Shown here: positions 18,294-27,559 of the stretch, one piece after another | Layout: every line of letters begins with the position of its first letter | Numbering within the stretch: the first letter of the stretch is position 1 | Source of the DNA: Maribacter ulvicola | GTDB taxonomy: Bacteria; Bacteroidota; Bacteroidia; Flavobacteriales; Flavobacteriaceae | Reading direction: 5' to 3' | Length of the DNA: 64,000 bases | Assembly (NCBI RefSeq): GCF_900155985.1 | Contig: NZ_FTMA01000001.1 | Location: forward strand, 1,650,655-1,714,654 | Notes under the pieces: model-generated | Told to the model about the DNA's origin: nothing | Databases searched by the model: none | The model's input: only the letters and a program-made list of their open reading frames with translations | Position numbers and translations under genes: made by a program

Positions 18294-19799
18294 TTAAAAA
18301 TTAATCGTGTAACTTAAAGTAGCATTTGTAAAGCTTCTATCAATCATTGCAGGTGTGGTAATACCGGCATTAAAAAGTGTTTCGCTCACATCTTGTTGAG
18401 AACGGCTAAGTGCAAAATCTAATTTACTACCGCCAAAGTTATAGCCGATACCACCAGATATGGCATTTAGATCGCCAATGGTATTGCCGTTTGCATACGG
18501 ACTCTGTTCAAAGCGGTATCCTGCTCTTAGGCTTACTTGTTGTATTCTATATTCGCCACCTAGTCTAAATGTAGAAACAGTGCCTAAGTCACTTGAAATT
18601 TGCGAGTTTACCGTTTCAAAACTTGGATCGTTGGTAGGGCGTAATTCTGATTGTGAGAAATCTTGATAACCATAATCAAAACTTAACAAGCCATCTTTTG
18701 CGAATATTACAGCTAAACTACCAGTAAGTTTGCTTGGAGTTTTTACCGTGTACTTTTCATAAAGATTCACAATATTAAAGTTGATGAAATTAATGTCTTC
18801 ATCGGCTAGGTCAGAATTAATACGTTGAGAAGTATTATCCTCTAAGCGGTACCACGTTGGGGATTGGTAACTACCGCCCAAACGTACGTGGTCGTTTAGT
18901 TTAGCAATAGCCCCTAATGTAAAAGAAAAACCATTGCCCTCTGTTTCTAGGTAATTGTCGAACGTTGTTCGTTTTATTTCAGAATTTGGCTCGTAACCAT
19001 CTTCCGTAAACTGGTCATATTGCGTGTATAAAATACTGTGGAAGTTTAAAGAGGCTCCTAAATAAAGGTTTTCTTTATATTGAGAAGCTACATTAATGGT
19101 AAATTTACTATTATGTCCTGTTGTTCTTCTTAAAAAGTCTTGATCAACAACATCGTAAATAGAGTTGCTAATGTAATTGGTGTTGTTGTCATCTTCAGTT
19201 TCTGGGTCGAGGATGCCTCCATAATACCCTAAGAATGTTTGTTGGTTTCTGAAACCTTGATTAGCGCCAATATCTAAGTAGGCTTCTTCTAAAAACTCAC
19301 CATCTTGTAATAGAACAGATCCAAAAGGTGTACCTCCTGCATATTCTAGAAAATAGGTATCTATACCTTGGTCGCTGCTTCCGGAGACATTATATTCATT
19401 GTCGAAATTATTTACAAGGTCATAATTAAAAGCCAAGGTAAATTTTTTCCAATCAGAATTAGAATCAGTATTTTTAAATACAAATGCGCCACCCATTTGA
19501 TTCAATTCAATAGTATTATCCTTTGTAATTAAAGCATCGCCAAAATAACGGGCATCATTGTTCGTATGATAGTTGGATCCTGTAATTGTGAATAGGCTAT
19601 TGTTAAAAACCGCTGAACCTGCTGGATTAATGTTTAAAGACGATAAGTCGCCACCGAGTGCGCCAAAAGCTCCGCCCATGGCTTGAAAACGTGCAGTACC
19701 TTGTAAGTTTTCGGTACCATAACGTAAAGCTTCATTTATATTTTGTGCATTACTAATTACACATGCCATTAGTACTACGAAAGTTAAATATCTTTTCAT
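18294..19799 (-). CDS. Outer membrane beta-barrel protein, OMPP1/FadL/TodX-like
   Basis: Outer-membrane protein of 501 residues with a Sec signal (cleavage near SNAQN). It opens with EALRYGTENLQGTARFQAMGGAFGALGGDLSSLNINPAG, a stretch characteristic of the FadL/TodX group in Bacteroidetes. The rest alternates polar and hydrophobic residues as in a barrel and ends with an aromatic-type strand (YTINF). Such proteins are often labelled haemin or hydrophobic-compound transporters; no substrate can be read here. The upstream low-complexity lipoprotein gene ends 32 nt before it, so the two may be co-transcribed. Convergent with the T9SS gene across a shared terminator. Confidence 0.82.
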   Translation of the reverse strand: MKRYLTFVVLMACVISNAQNINEALRYGTENLQGTARFQAMGGAFGALGGDLSSLNINPAGSAVFNNSLFTITGSNYHTNNDARYFGDALITKDNTIELNQMGGAFVFKNTDSNSDWKKFTLAFNYDLVNNFDNEYNVSGSSDQGIDTYFLEYAGGTPFGSVLLQDGEFLEEAYLDIGANQGFRNQQTFLGYYGGILDPETEDDNNTNYISNSIYDVVDQDFLRRTTGHNSKFTINVASQYKENLYLGASLNFHSILYTQYDQFTEDGYEPNSEIKRTTFDNYLETEGNGFSFTLGAIAKLNDHVRLGGSYQSPTWYRLEDNTSQRINSDLADEDINFINFNIVNLYEKYTVKTPSKLTGSLAVIFAKDGLLSFDYGYQDFSQSELRPTNDPSFETVNSQISSDLGTVSTFRLGGEYRIQQVSLRAGYRFEQSPYANGNTIGDLNAISGGIGYNFGGSKLDFALSRSQQDVSETLFNAGITTPAMIDRSFTNATLSYTINF

Positions 19800-19831
19800 A
19801 TTAATGTTTCAATTTTGATAAATGTATGATT

Positions 19832-21127
19832 TTAGTTTCTTCTACTACTGCTACTTCTTGATGAACCGGAAGATCTAGTTGAAGACCCGCTGCTAGAACT
19901 TCTAGAGCTGCTTCCTGAGCTTTTATAAGAGCTACCACTAGAACTCCTTCTTCCTGAGCTGTAGTTGCTACTCCTAGAACTGTTTCCGGAGCTACGGTAA
20001 GACCTGGTGCTTGTGCCGCTTGAGCTTCTGCCTGAAGAATAGCTTCTAGAGCTGCTTCTGGAATTTCTGTATGTGGAAGTTCTTGGAACTGAAACCCTGC
20101 TGCTTGATTTTGCCGTACCAGAACTATAGGTTCTAGGACTGCTATTGTATTTTCTTGAAGAACTATTACTGTACCTAGGTGTAGCCCTAGTACTTCTACT
20201 TGTTCTATAAGCCCTGTTTTGATCAACACCTATTGTTCTTCTCGTGCTAGAATTACCGGAGTATGTTCTTGATCTATTTGTATTTGCAGATCTTCTAGCT
20301 GTTGTTGATCTGCTAGTAGTGCTTCTGTATCTAGATGAATTGCCTCTTGTATTTATATTAGACCGACTTCTTGCTGGTGTTGAGGAAAGTCTACTATTAT
20401 TAGATGTTTGTCTTGTGTAATTTCCTCTTCTAGAGTTGTTCAGGGCAAAACTTCTGTTAGAGTACCTATTATTGCGGTGGTAGTACCTGTTGCCGTAACC
20501 ATATCTAGGGTAAGGGTGATTCCATCCAAATCCTATGCTTGCATACCCAAAACCTATACCTGCATATCCAAATCCGAAACTTGAATATCCCCAGTTGTTC
20601 CATCTGTTCCATCCCCAAGGTTGACCCCAGCCGTAACCATAATATCCGGCATAGCCAATATTGTTCCAACCCCATCCATAAGGATTGCCATAACCCCAGT
20701 TGTTCCATCCATTATTGTGAATATGAATACTGACATTAGCATTGTTTCCGCCCCAATTGCCATAACCTTCATAATCATTTGCGGTAGCGTAATAATCTGT
20801 TAATTGATCTTCGGGAATTTCTGTACCTAAATTATTGCTAGAATAAGAATCTACATCGGTAAATATTTCTTCATCCAATATTTCGCCATATTGACTGGCT
20901 TTTTCGCCAAAATAGTCCTTATAAGTGTTCGGTTCCGTATTGTTTTGTGTGTAATTTTTCTGTTCAGGTCTTCTTTCTACCGTTTTAGGCATGTCATCAG
21001 AAGAGTAGATACCGTCATTATCATAATAAGAAGATTGTTGGTAAGAGCCACAAGATGTTACAAAAACAGCAAGTGTTACTAATATTATAGTGTTTTGAAG
21101 CTTGTTATGGAGTAAAGAATATATCAT
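19832..21127 (-). CDS. Low-complexity lipoprotein: Gly/Trp/Tyr/Asn-rich then Ser/Arg-rich
   Basis: Predicted surface or periplasmic lipoprotein of 431 residues. It has a lipobox VTSC with Cys26, then an acidic Ser/Tyr-rich region to about 125. A repetitive Gly/Trp/Tyr/Asn segment follows (about 130-215; repeats of the form GFGYAGIG and GWNNWGYG). The last 200 residues are almost only Ser, Arg, Thr, Gly and Asn. No catalytic domain is recognisable. The aromatic half resembles structural or adhesive low-complexity proteins and the basic tail could bind polyanions; both are inference. Its composition opens long spurious frames on both strands. A TAnnTTTG box lies five bases from its ATG. It precedes the FadL-like gene. 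Confidence 0.75.
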   Translation of the reverse strand: MIYSLLHNKLQNTIILVTLAVFVTSCGSYQQSSYYDNDGIYSSDDMPKTVERRPEQKNYTQNNTEPNTYKDYFGEKASQYGEILDEEIFTDVDSYSSNNLGTEIPEDQLTDYYATANDYEGYGNWGGNNANVSIHIHNNGWNNWGYGNPYGWGWNNIGYAGYYGYGWGQPWGWNRWNNWGYSSFGFGYAGIGFGYASIGFGWNHPYPRYGYGNRYYHRNNRYSNRSFALNNSRRGNYTRQTSNNSRLSSTPARSRSNINTRGNSSRYRSTTSRSTTARRSANTNRSRTYSGNSSTRRTIGVDQNRAYRTSRSTRATPRYSNSSSRKYNSSPRTYSSGTAKSSSRVSVPRTSTYRNSRSSSRSYSSGRSSSGTSTRSYRSSGNSSRSSNYSSGRRSSSGSSYKSSGSSSRSSSSGSSTRSSGSSRSSSSRRN

Positions 21128-21132
21128 CAGAC

Positions 21133-21140
21133 CAAAATTA
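21133..21140 (-). promoter_or_regulatory. Candidate -7 box 5 nt from the lipoprotein start codon
   Basis: On the minus strand this reads TAATTTTG, an exact TAnnTTTG match ending five bases before the ATG at 21127. This suggests a leaderless transcript, as for the gene at 1917. No -33 TTG is seen. Confidence 0.35.
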
Positions 21141-21223
21141 TATTGTTGAACATATTAAAAATAACTAGTTTTACCCAATTATTATATAGTAATATTCACA
21201 AAATTTGTGCCAAAGTCCAGATA

Positions 21224-22699
21224 ATGAGTAAAAATTTGACGAAAAGAAGCGAGGATTATTCCAAGTGGTATAATGAATTAGTGGTTAAGGCAGATTTAGC
21301 CGAAAACTCTGGTGTAAGAGGTTGTATGGTCATAAAGCCATATGGTTATGGTATTTGGGAGAAAATGCAAGCCGGTTTAGATAAGATGTTTAAAGAGACT
21401 GGTCATGAGAATGCCTATTTTCCATTATTTATACCAAAATCATATTTAAGTAAAGAGGCAAGTCATGTAGAAGGGTTTGCAAAAGAATGTGCCGTAGTTA
21501 CACATTATAGATTGAAAAATGCGGAAGATGGAAGCGGAATTGTTGTTGATCCAGAAGCTAAACTAGAAGAGGAGCTCATTGTTAGACCTACCTCAGAAAC
21601 CATTATTTGGGATACCTATAGAAAATGGATTCAGTCTTACAGAGATTTACCATTGCTTATCAATCAATGGGCTAATGTAGTTCGTTGGGAAATGCGTACA
21701 AGATTGTTCTTAAGAACGGCTGAATTCTTATGGCAAGAGGGGCACACGGCTCATGCAACCGAAAAAGAAGCCATTGAAGAAGCGGAACAAATGATGAACG
21801 TTTATGCGGATTTTGCAGAAAATCATATGGCTGTACCTGTTATAAAGGGAACGAAAACAGAAAGCGAACGTTTTGCAGGTGCTATTGAAACCTATTGTAT
21901 TGAGGCTTTAATGCAAGATGGTAAAGCTTTACAAGCAGGGACTTCTCATTTTTTAGGTCAGAATTTTGCAAAGGCTTTTGATGTGAAATTTGCAACCAAA
22001 GAAGGTGGTAAAGAACATGTTTGGGCTACTTCATGGGGAGTGTCAACAAGATTAATGGGGGCGTTGATCATGACGCACAGTGATGATAACGGATTAGTAA
22101 TTCCTCCAAAATTAGCGCCTATACAGGTTGTTATCGTACCCATCTATAAAGGATTGGATCAGTTGGATAAAATTTCAGAAACTGTTAATCCGTTGGTAAA
22201 AGAATTAAGAGCTAAAGGTATTTCTGTGAAATTCGACAATAGAGATACACACAAGCCAGGTTTTAAATTTAATGAATATGAATTACGCGGCGTTCCAGTT
22301 AGGCTGGCAATAGGTCCAAGAGATCTTGAGAATGGTACTTATGAGCTAGCTAGAAGAGATACGTTGCAAAAAGAAACGGTTGCGGCAACAGATGTGGTAG
22401 CTAAAATTGAGTTTTTAATGGTAGATATTCAAAAAAATATGTACCAAAAAGCACTTGATTATAGAACTAATCATATCACAGAGGTAAATTCTTATGATGA
22501 ATTCAAAAAAGTTTTAAAAGAAAAAGGCGGATTTATTTCTGCGCATTGGGACGGTAGTAAGGAAACGGAAGAACGTGTTAAAAACGAGACAAAGGCAACA
22601 ATACGGTGCATTCCCATAGATGCAAAAGAGGAAAAAGGGACTTGTATGGTAACCGGTAAGCCGTCAAATAAAAGAGTGTTATTTGCTAAAGCCTATTAA
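21224..22699 (+). CDS. proS: Prolyl-tRNA synthetase (type 3, archaeal/eukaryal-like)
   Basis: Class II synthetase of 491 residues charging tRNA-Pro. It is the short type that lacks the editing insertion found in most bacterial ProS enzymes. Motif 2 is seen in [27 protein letters not shown], and the proline-pocket [13 protein letters not shown] follows. A full anticodon-binding domain ([11 protein letters not shown] onward) and the extra C-terminal domain typical of type 3 enzymes complete it. The frame is open upstream to 21143, but I start at ATG 21224 ([16 protein letters not shown]), because the 27 extra residues are hydrophobic and not family-like. It is divergent from the low-complexity lipoprotein. 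Confidence 0.95.
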   Translation: MSKNLTKRSEDYSKWYNELVVKADLAENSGVRGCMVIKPYGYGIWEKMQAGLDKMFKETGHENAYFPLFIPKSYLSKEASHVEGFAKECAVVTHYRLKNAEDGSGIVVDPEAKLEEELIVRPTSETIIWDTYRKWIQSYRDLPLLINQWANVVRWEMRTRLFLRTAEFLWQEGHTAHATEKEAIEEAEQMMNVYADFAENHMAVPVIKGTKTESERFAGAIETYCIEALMQDGKALQAGTSHFLGQNFAKAFDVKFATKEGGKEHVWATSWGVSTRLMGALIMTHSDDNGLVIPPKLAPIQVVIVPIYKGLDQLDKISETVNPLVKELRAKGISVKFDNRDTHKPGFKFNEYELRGVPVRLAIGPRDLENGTYELARRDTLQKETVAATDVVAKIEFLMVDIQKNMYQKALDYRTNHITEVNSYDEFKKVLKEKGGFISAHWDGSKETEERVKNETKATIRCIPIDAKEEKGTCMVTGKPSNKRVLFAKAY

Positions 22700-22725
22700 T
22701 TTTTTGAAAAAATAATAAACAGGTG

Positions 22726-22755
22726 TTGTGTTAGTGAAAAATATTTGTATTTTTG
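22726..22755 (+). promoter_or_regulatory. Promoter of the tRNA-Glu / rpsT unit
   Basis: TTG at 22726-22728, a 19-nt spacer and TATTTTTG at 22748-22755 match the Bacteroidetes consensus TTG-N19-TAnnTTTG exactly. The box ends 22 nt before the first tRNA-Glu. Confidence 0.75.
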
Positions 22756-22777
22756 CATCCGCAATTGCGCAAATTAT

Positions 22778-22849
22778 GGTCCGTTCGTCTAGGGGTTAGG
22801 ACGCCAGGTTTTCATCCTGGTAACAGGGGTTCGATTCCCCTACGGACTA
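22778..22849 (+). tRNA. tRNA-Glu (TTC anticodon), copy 1
   Basis: A cloverleaf is readable. The acceptor stem pairs GGTCCGT with ACGGACT, closed by a G-U pair. The anticodon stem is CCAGG/CCTGG with loop TTTTCAT (anticodon TTC at 22811-22813). The T-arm is AGGGG TTCGATT CCCCT. The CCA end is not fully encoded. Confidence 0.95.
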
Positions 22850-22888
22850 CGAATAAAAATTGGATGTGTTTCCAAGTATTGACATAAT

Positions 22889-22960
22889 GGTCCGTTCGTC
22901 TAGGGGTTAGGACGCCAGGTTTTCATCCTGGTAACAGGGGTTCGATTCCCCTACGGACTA
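22889..22960 (+). tRNA. tRNA-Glu (TTC anticodon), copy 2
   Basis: All 72 bases match copy 1, from which it is separated by 39 nt. The anticodon TTC is at 22922-22924. The unit is followed 48 nt later by rpsT and probably shares the upstream promoter. Confidence 0.95.
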
Positions 22961-23008
22961 CAAAAATTGAATGGATGAGAATCCGAAGAAATTATAACAA
23001 ATAATAAA

Positions 23009-23260
23009 ATGGCAAATCACAAGTCGGCATTAAAGAGAATTAGAAGAAACGAAGCAGTTCGTTTACGAAATAAATATCAGCATAAAACTACACGTAATGC
23101 TATTAAAAAATTACGTGCAGAAGAATCTAAGAAGGATGCAGAGGCTCTTTTTCCAAGTGTAGTTAGTATGATTGATCGTTTAGCTAAACGTAATATTATT
23201 CATGATAACAAAGCTGCCAACTTAAAGAGTAAGTTAGCAAAGCACGTTGCTGCATTGTAA
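23009..23260 (+). CDS. rpsT: 30S ribosomal protein S20
   Basis: Ribosomal protein S20 (83 residues), a small basic all-helical protein that binds 16S rRNA in the small subunit body. It shows the family start MANHKSALKRIRRNE and the IHDNKAANLKSKLAKHV end. Length is normal. The gene follows the two tRNA-Glu genes by 48 nt with no terminator between them, so it may be read from the same strong promoter. A terminator stands 20 nt after the stop. Confidence 0.97.
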   Translation: MANHKSALKRIRRNEAVRLRNKYQHKTTRNAIKKLRAEESKKDAEALFPSVVSMIDRLAKRNIIHDNKAANLKSKLAKHVAAL

Positions 23261-23279
23261 TACTTTGCCTTATAATTTT

Positions 23280-23310
23280 AAAAGCCTTTCATTAATGAAA
23301 GGCTTTTTTT
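23280..23310 (+). terminator. Terminator after rpsT
   Basis: AAAAGCCTTTC / GAAAGGCTTTT with a six-base loop and a T run. The remaining 170 nt to the next gene holds nothing recognisable. Confidence 0.85.
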
Positions 23311-23480
23311 GTTTCGTTACATTGGGTTATTTTACCTAGGTGGAATATTAAGTTCTTTTATTTATAAGACATTTTTACCTTGGCAAATCAATAAAGTTAC
23401 CTTTTTGAAACTGTGAAGTTTAATTCTTTCCGCACTCAATAAAATTAGAGTAACTATTTTTTTATTTTGGTAAAACAGTT

Positions 23481-24164
23481 TTAATTAAAAGCAAGCCTTC
23501 TGCCTTTTAAAAAGCCGACGATTAACAACAAGTACATGATAACGATTAGAGCTCTTAAAACGGCTCGCAACCCAAAAGAAACCCAAGTTTGGTAATCCGT
23601 ATAACCTATGATGTATATAATTGGAAATATGGAATAAAAAGTTAGTAATGAAACGCTAACCCAAAACATTAAATTGTGTGGTTGTACTACATTAAAATCC
23701 TTTTCTCTTTTGTCCTTAAAATAGAGAATGATACAAAATACTAATATGTAAGATCCAATAGCTAGAGCGTAATAGAGGTTAGTGTCTAATGGGTTTTGAA
23801 ACAGCGTACTAATTATGTAACTGGCCAGCATTAAAAATGTTCCGTAGAAAATCCACTTTTTGTACTTGATATTGGTTATCAGTTTTCTGTAAACGTGGTA
23901 AAAGAAACAAAAGAATATAATGGCATAAATATTGTAAATTACATCATTGTAATTGCTGAATTTTAATTCATTGAAGAAGGTGATTTCATCATAAGTTCTA
24001 ACCAAGTAGCCTAGTACTTCATTAAGTAAAGTGTAGGTAATGATCATTGGAAAGTACTTTAGTGCAGTATCATAATATTTACGGTAGGTTGCAAGAGAGA
24101 CAAACAGTGTCATTGCATATACTACCATGTAATAATTCTCCTGAATAAAATTCCAAATCTTCAT
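23481..24164 (-). CDS. Uncharacterised multi-pass membrane protein
   Basis: I do not recognise this family. The 227-residue protein is very hydrophobic, with about seven predicted membrane segments (roughly residues 12-28, 34-52, 77-97, 103-120, 130-150, 167-187 and 197-220). It has a short basic C-terminus and no signal peptide, and no catalytic motif stands out. Transcription continues from the upstream lipoprotein gene, with a nine-base gap, so the two likely form an operon in which a lipoprotein and an integral membrane protein work together. No terminator is obvious after it. Confidence 0.6.
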   Translation of the reverse strand: MKIWNFIQENYYMVVYAMTLFVSLATYRKYYDTALKYFPMIITYTLLNEVLGYLVRTYDEITFFNELKFSNYNDVIYNIYAIIFFCFFYHVYRKLITNIKYKKWIFYGTFLMLASYIISTLFQNPLDTNLYYALAIGSYILVFCIILYFKDKREKDFNVVQPHNLMFWVSVSLLTFYSIFPIIYIIGYTDYQTWVSFGLRAVLRALIVIMYLLLIVGFLKGRRLAFN

Positions 24165-24173
24165 GCTTATGAA

Positions 24174-24851
24174 TTAAAAGTCGGTTTTTGGAGGTGGACC
24201 GCCTTGCCCAAAATTAAATGCGAGACTCTTACTGCCTTGTAGATTGGAGTTTAATTTGAAATTAGGAACAAAACCTGCATATGCTTTATTTTTTTTATCT
24301 AATTGAAAGCTTAAGCCATCACTGTTGTTTTCTTTCCAATTTTTAATAAGTTCCGCTTTACCGTCGTCTCCTATATAAAATCCATAATTAATGCCTTCTT
24401 GATCTAAAGTAGGTACCATGAAAATAGAGTTTTGTTTTTTGTGAACGACCGGTTTTCCATTTGGAAATTTTTCCTCGTTCGGGTAGTTTGCAAAATATAA
24501 CCTCAATTTAGTAATTTTATCCACGCCGCCTGCGGCCGCTTCTTGGTCTAAATAGGCAATATACTGTTTCAGTGTTTTATAGTCGAAATCAACAAAGCGT
24601 GAAGCTTCAAATTTTTCTTCTGAAGGTCTTTCTTGATTTTCATAATCTTCTATGATTTGTACTCTATGTTTAGTGTAGTTGTTATAAATAGCATCTGCTT
24701 CGTTCAGTGAAATTATATTGGTTGGTGCTTTTACTTTGGTAGGTTCTTTAATTTCTGGCTCCTTTTCTTTTTTGGGCTGATTACAACTAAAACAAATTGA
24801 GATTAAAATTGCGCACAAAATTTTACTGATGATGGTGGTTGGTCTTTTCAT
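24174..24851 (-). CDS. Hypothetical lipoprotein
   Basis: Lipoprotein of unknown function, 225 residues from the start chosen here. MKRPTT, a hydrophobic core and FSC give a lipidated Cys23, followed by a Lys/Glu/Pro-rich linker and a soluble domain. That domain includes ISLNEADAIYNNYTKHR and YIAYLDQEAAAGGVDKITKLRLYFANY. The frame extends to 24998, but the upstream part would begin inside the rho terminator and would bury the signal peptide, so ATG 24849-24851 is preferred. Domains with a similar set-up occur near other flavobacterial membrane proteins, but I can name no function. It is in an operon with the membrane protein that follows. Confidence 0.65.
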   Translation of the reverse strand: MKRPTTIISKILCAILISICFSCNQPKKEKEPEIKEPTKVKAPTNIISLNEADAIYNNYTKHRVQIIEDYENQERPSEEKFEASRFVDFDYKTLKQYIAYLDQEAAAGGVDKITKLRLYFANYPNEEKFPNGKPVVHKKQNSIFMVPTLDQEGINYGFYIGDDGKAELIKNWKENNSDGLSFQLDKKNKAYAGFVPNFKLNSNLQGSKSLAFNFGQGGPPPKTDF

Positions 24852-24987
24852 TTTCTGAGAATTGTTATTATTAATAAGAAAATACATAAAAGATTGGGGA
24901 GAGTTCTTTTGTTCTGCACTAAAGATATTAAAAATATAATAGTAGTGAAGTAATACCTTTTGACTATTAAGTAAATAGGTGTAAAAT

Positions 24988-25022
24988 AAAAATCCCAATT
25001 TCTAAAAGAAATTGGGATTTTT
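24988..25022 (-). terminator. Terminator after rho
   Basis: AAAATCCCAATTTC / GAAATTGGGATTTT is a perfect stem with a four-base loop and A/T tracts on both sides, 20 nt past the rho stop. Confidence 0.85.
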
Positions 25023-25041
25023 AATGATGGTATATAAAGTG

Positions 25042-26688
25042 TTATTGATTCATTGTCATCAAGAACTCTTCGTTATTCTTGGTTTGTTTAAAACGTTGCT
25101 CTATAAATTCCATAGCTTCTACCGGGTTCATGTCGGCAAGATATTTTCGCATGATCCACATACGTTGTAAAGTGCTTTCATCTAATAGCATATCATCTCT
25201 ACGTGTACTAGAAGAGGTAAGGTCAATTGCAGGGAAAATTCTTCTGTTCGCAATTTTACGATCTAACTGAAGCTCCATGTTACCGGTACCTTTAAATTCT
25301 TCAAAAATAACTTCGTCCATTTTAGATCCAGTTTCTGTTAATGCCGTAGCAATAATAGATAATGATCCACCGCCTTCAATATTACGAGCGGCGCCAAAGA
25401 ATCTTTTTGGTTTGTGCAATGCGTTTGCATCCACACCGCCACTTAATACCTTGCCGGAAGCTGGTTGTACGGTATTGTATGCTCTGGCCAAACGGGTTAT
25501 AGAATCTAGAAGGATTACCACATCATGTCCACATTCTACCAAACGCTTCGCTTTTTCTAAAACGATGTTTGCTACGCGTACATGTTCTGTAGGTTCTTTA
25601 TCAAAGGTAGAAGCAACAACTTCGCCTCGTACATTACGTTGCATATCGGTAACCTCTTCTGGTCGTTCGTCAATCAATAAAATAATTTGATAAACTTCTG
25701 GGTGATTTGCTGCTATACCGTTTGCAATATCTTTTAATAGCATGGTTTTACCAGACTTTGGTTGCGATACGATCATGCCTCTTTGTCCTTTTCCGATAGG
25801 GGAGAACAGGTCAATAATACGGGTAGATATAGTGCTTTGGCGTTCTGCCAAATTAAATTTTTCTTGAGGGAATAACGGAGTTAAATGCTCAAATGACACA
25901 CGATCACGTACAATTTGAGGGTCAATGCCGTTAATTTTATTTACCTTAATAAGCGGAAAATACTTTTCACCTTCTTTGGGTGGTCTTACATTACCCAATA
26001 CGGTATCTCCAGTTTTTAAACCGAAAAGACGAATCTGCGATTGAGAGACATATATGTCATCTGGCGACGATAAATAGTTGTAGTCAGAAGAACGTAAAAA
26101 TCCGTACCCGTCTTGCATGATATCCAATACACCTTCACTGGCAATAATCGAATCAAACTCGTATTCAGGTTCTTTGTATCTATTTTTTAAATCCTTGTCA
26201 AAATTGCTTTTGTCATGAGTGGATCTAGGGTTAGGTTTTTTATTGTGGTTGTTCTGAGAAGAGTTCTTTTTGTTTGGCTGGTTTGCAGCTTTTGGTCTTG
26301 GTCTAGGTCTTTTTTGTTCTACGGGTTCTTTGGAGGTAGTTTCTGTATCGTTCTCTTTTTTTACCGGAGCAACTTTTTCAGAAGTATTTTTTTCTAGAAC
26401 AGGTTTTGCCTTATCATTGGCTTCTTTAGTCTCTTTGTTCGTTTTTGTGGCAACACGTGGTCTAGGCCTTGGCTTAGGTTTCGGTTTTGCTTCAGCAGGT
26501 TTATTGACCTCTTCCGTTGTTGCGGGAGCTATTGCGGCAGCAACTTTCGGATTCGCAGCTTGTACGTCCAAAATCTGATAAACTAAATCTAGTTTTTTTA
26601 AAGTCTTGAATTTAGGAACCTTTAGTCCTTTAGCAATTTCCTGAAGCTCAGGTAGCTTTTTTGATTTTAAATCTGAAATCTCAAACAT
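25042..26688 (-). CDS. rho: Transcription termination factor Rho
   Basis: Hexameric RNA-dependent ATPase/helicase that ends transcription (548 residues, longer than the roughly 420 of E. coli). The Rho N-terminal helical domain spans residues 1-45. It is followed by an insert of about 120 residues (50-170) rich in Lys, Pro, Arg, Asn and Glu, with repeated PRPRP blocks. The RNA-binding cold-shock-like domain is at about 180-250 ([15 protein letters not shown]). The ATPase core has Walker A SQPKSGKT at 308-315 and a Walker B region [16 protein letters not shown]. The Q-loop/R-loop region is seen in [21 protein letters not shown]. Basic inserts of this sort are usual in Bacteroidetes Rho. Single gene with its own terminator. 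Confidence 0.97.
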   Translation of the reverse strand: MFEISDLKSKKLPELQEIAKGLKVPKFKTLKKLDLVYQILDVQAANPKVAAAIAPATTEEVNKPAEAKPKPKPRPRPRVATKTNKETKEANDKAKPVLEKNTSEKVAPVKKENDTETTSKEPVEQKRPRPRPKAANQPNKKNSSQNNHNKKPNPRSTHDKSNFDKDLKNRYKEPEYEFDSIIASEGVLDIMQDGYGFLRSSDYNYLSSPDDIYVSQSQIRLFGLKTGDTVLGNVRPPKEGEKYFPLIKVNKINGIDPQIVRDRVSFEHLTPLFPQEKFNLAERQSTISTRIIDLFSPIGKGQRGMIVSQPKSGKTMLLKDIANGIAANHPEVYQIILLIDERPEEVTDMQRNVRGEVVASTFDKEPTEHVRVANIVLEKAKRLVECGHDVVILLDSITRLARAYNTVQPASGKVLSGGVDANALHKPKRFFGAARNIEGGGSLSIIATALTETGSKMDEVIFEEFKGTGNMELQLDRKIANRRIFPAIDLTSSSTRRDDMLLDESTLQRMWIMRKYLADMNPVEAMEFIEQRFKQTKNNEEFLMTMNQ

Positions 26689-26853
26689 TAAGTATTAGAA
26701 TAAATTATATGTAGTTTGTATTGTAAGAAGTAACTATTTAATTTGGATAATCTCAAGGAGATACTTTCCTTACTGGTAGGCGTTATGACGTGATAACGTA
26801 GCAATATTACAAATTATTTTGAATAAAATGGTTATAATTTTTGAAAAGACATG

Positions 26854-26861
26854 TATTTTTG
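26854..26861 (+). promoter_or_regulatory. Candidate -7 box for the DUF4293 gene
   Basis: TATTTTTG matches TAnnTTTG, 23 nt before the ATG. No TTG at the standard spacing. Confidence 0.4.
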
Positions 26862-26884
26862 CATTGTAAACAGGTAAATATTTT

Positions 26885-27295
26885 ATGATTCAAAGAATAC
26901 AAAGCCTTTATTTGATAGTTGTAGCAATACTTACGGGTGTGTTACCGTTCTTCTTTAACCTATGGATAGATATCGATGGTATTGAGGTATTTGCAAATAA
27001 TGAAATGCTTGTTTCTATTGCCTTTTATGCAAGCGCTGTTCTCGCTGTTTGGGCCATAGTGCAATTTAAAAATAGAAAATCTCAGTTTGTAATTAACAGG
27101 CTGAACATGATATTGAATGTTTTTTTATTAGGATTTTTCGTTTATCGATCACTAAACTTATCCGGAGAGACCTTGGTCTCAGAGAAGGGTATTGGGATGC
27201 TGATTCCAGTATTTTCTATCATTTTTTTGGTTCTTGCAAATAGAGCTATAAAAAAGGATGAAGATCTTGTAAAATCTGTCGATCGCTTACGTTAA
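26885..27295 (+). CDS. DUF4293 membrane protein
   Basis: Small integral membrane protein (136 residues) of the DUF4293 family, restricted to Bacteroidetes and of unknown function. It begins MIQRIQSLYLIVV, the typical family start. Four hydrophobic helices follow (about 5-25, 43-62, 70-88 and 104-122), then a charged C-terminal tail. Location next to rho is a recurring arrangement in this phylum. It is divergent from rho, with a TAnnTTTG box just upstream and a terminator just downstream, so it is transcribed alone. There are no catalytic residues to point to a function. Confidence 0.85.
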   Translation: MIQRIQSLYLIVVAILTGVLPFFFNLWIDIDGIEVFANNEMLVSIAFYASAVLAVWAIVQFKNRKSQFVINRLNMILNVFLLGFFVYRSLNLSGETLVSEKGIGMLIPVFSIIFLVLANRAIKKDEDLVKSVDRLR

Positions 27296-27324
27296 ACCTA
27301 TAATCTTAGTAGTATTAGTGCGTT

Positions 27325-27353
27325 AAAACCCGGGGTAGTTTCCGGGTTTTTTT
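27325..27353 (+). terminator. Terminator after the DUF4293 gene
   Basis: AAAACCCGG / CCGGGTTTT with an eight-base loop and a run of T. Confidence 0.8.
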
Positions 27354-27448
27354 ATGTCTTTACTTTTTAAGCCTAAAGCCATCTTTCTTTAATTATCACA
27401 GAAACATTGCAGTTTTTCTACCCGCTGTGATACACAGTTTACTTTTTC

Positions 27449-27482
27449 TTGAATTCTTCGTGATACCCCATTTCTATGTTTG
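27449..27482 (+). promoter_or_regulatory. Candidate promoter of the DM13 lipoprotein gene
   Basis: TTG at 27449-27451, a 23-nt spacer and TATGTTTG at 27475-27482. The spacing is at the long end of the usual range. It would leave a leader of about 70 nt before the ATG at 27560. Confidence 0.45.
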
Positions 27483-27559
27483 TTTCAAGAAGCAGCAAGG
27501 TTAGCGATTGTCGTTAATTGCCCTGTTTTAAAAACTAAACGATTTAAAAAATTACGATT

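Noticed and set aside
19801..20229. 142-codon minus-strand frame rich in Leu, Glu, Val and Ala
   Set aside because: It is an out-of-frame reading of the Ser/Arg low-complexity tail of the lipoprotein at 19832-21127 and has no signal or family features.
21143..21223. 27-residue N-terminal extension of proS
   Set aside because: Hydrophobic and not like ProS; ATG 21224 gives the family start.
24852..24998. Upstream extension of the hypothetical lipoprotein
   Set aside because: It overlaps the rho terminator and would bury the lipobox.
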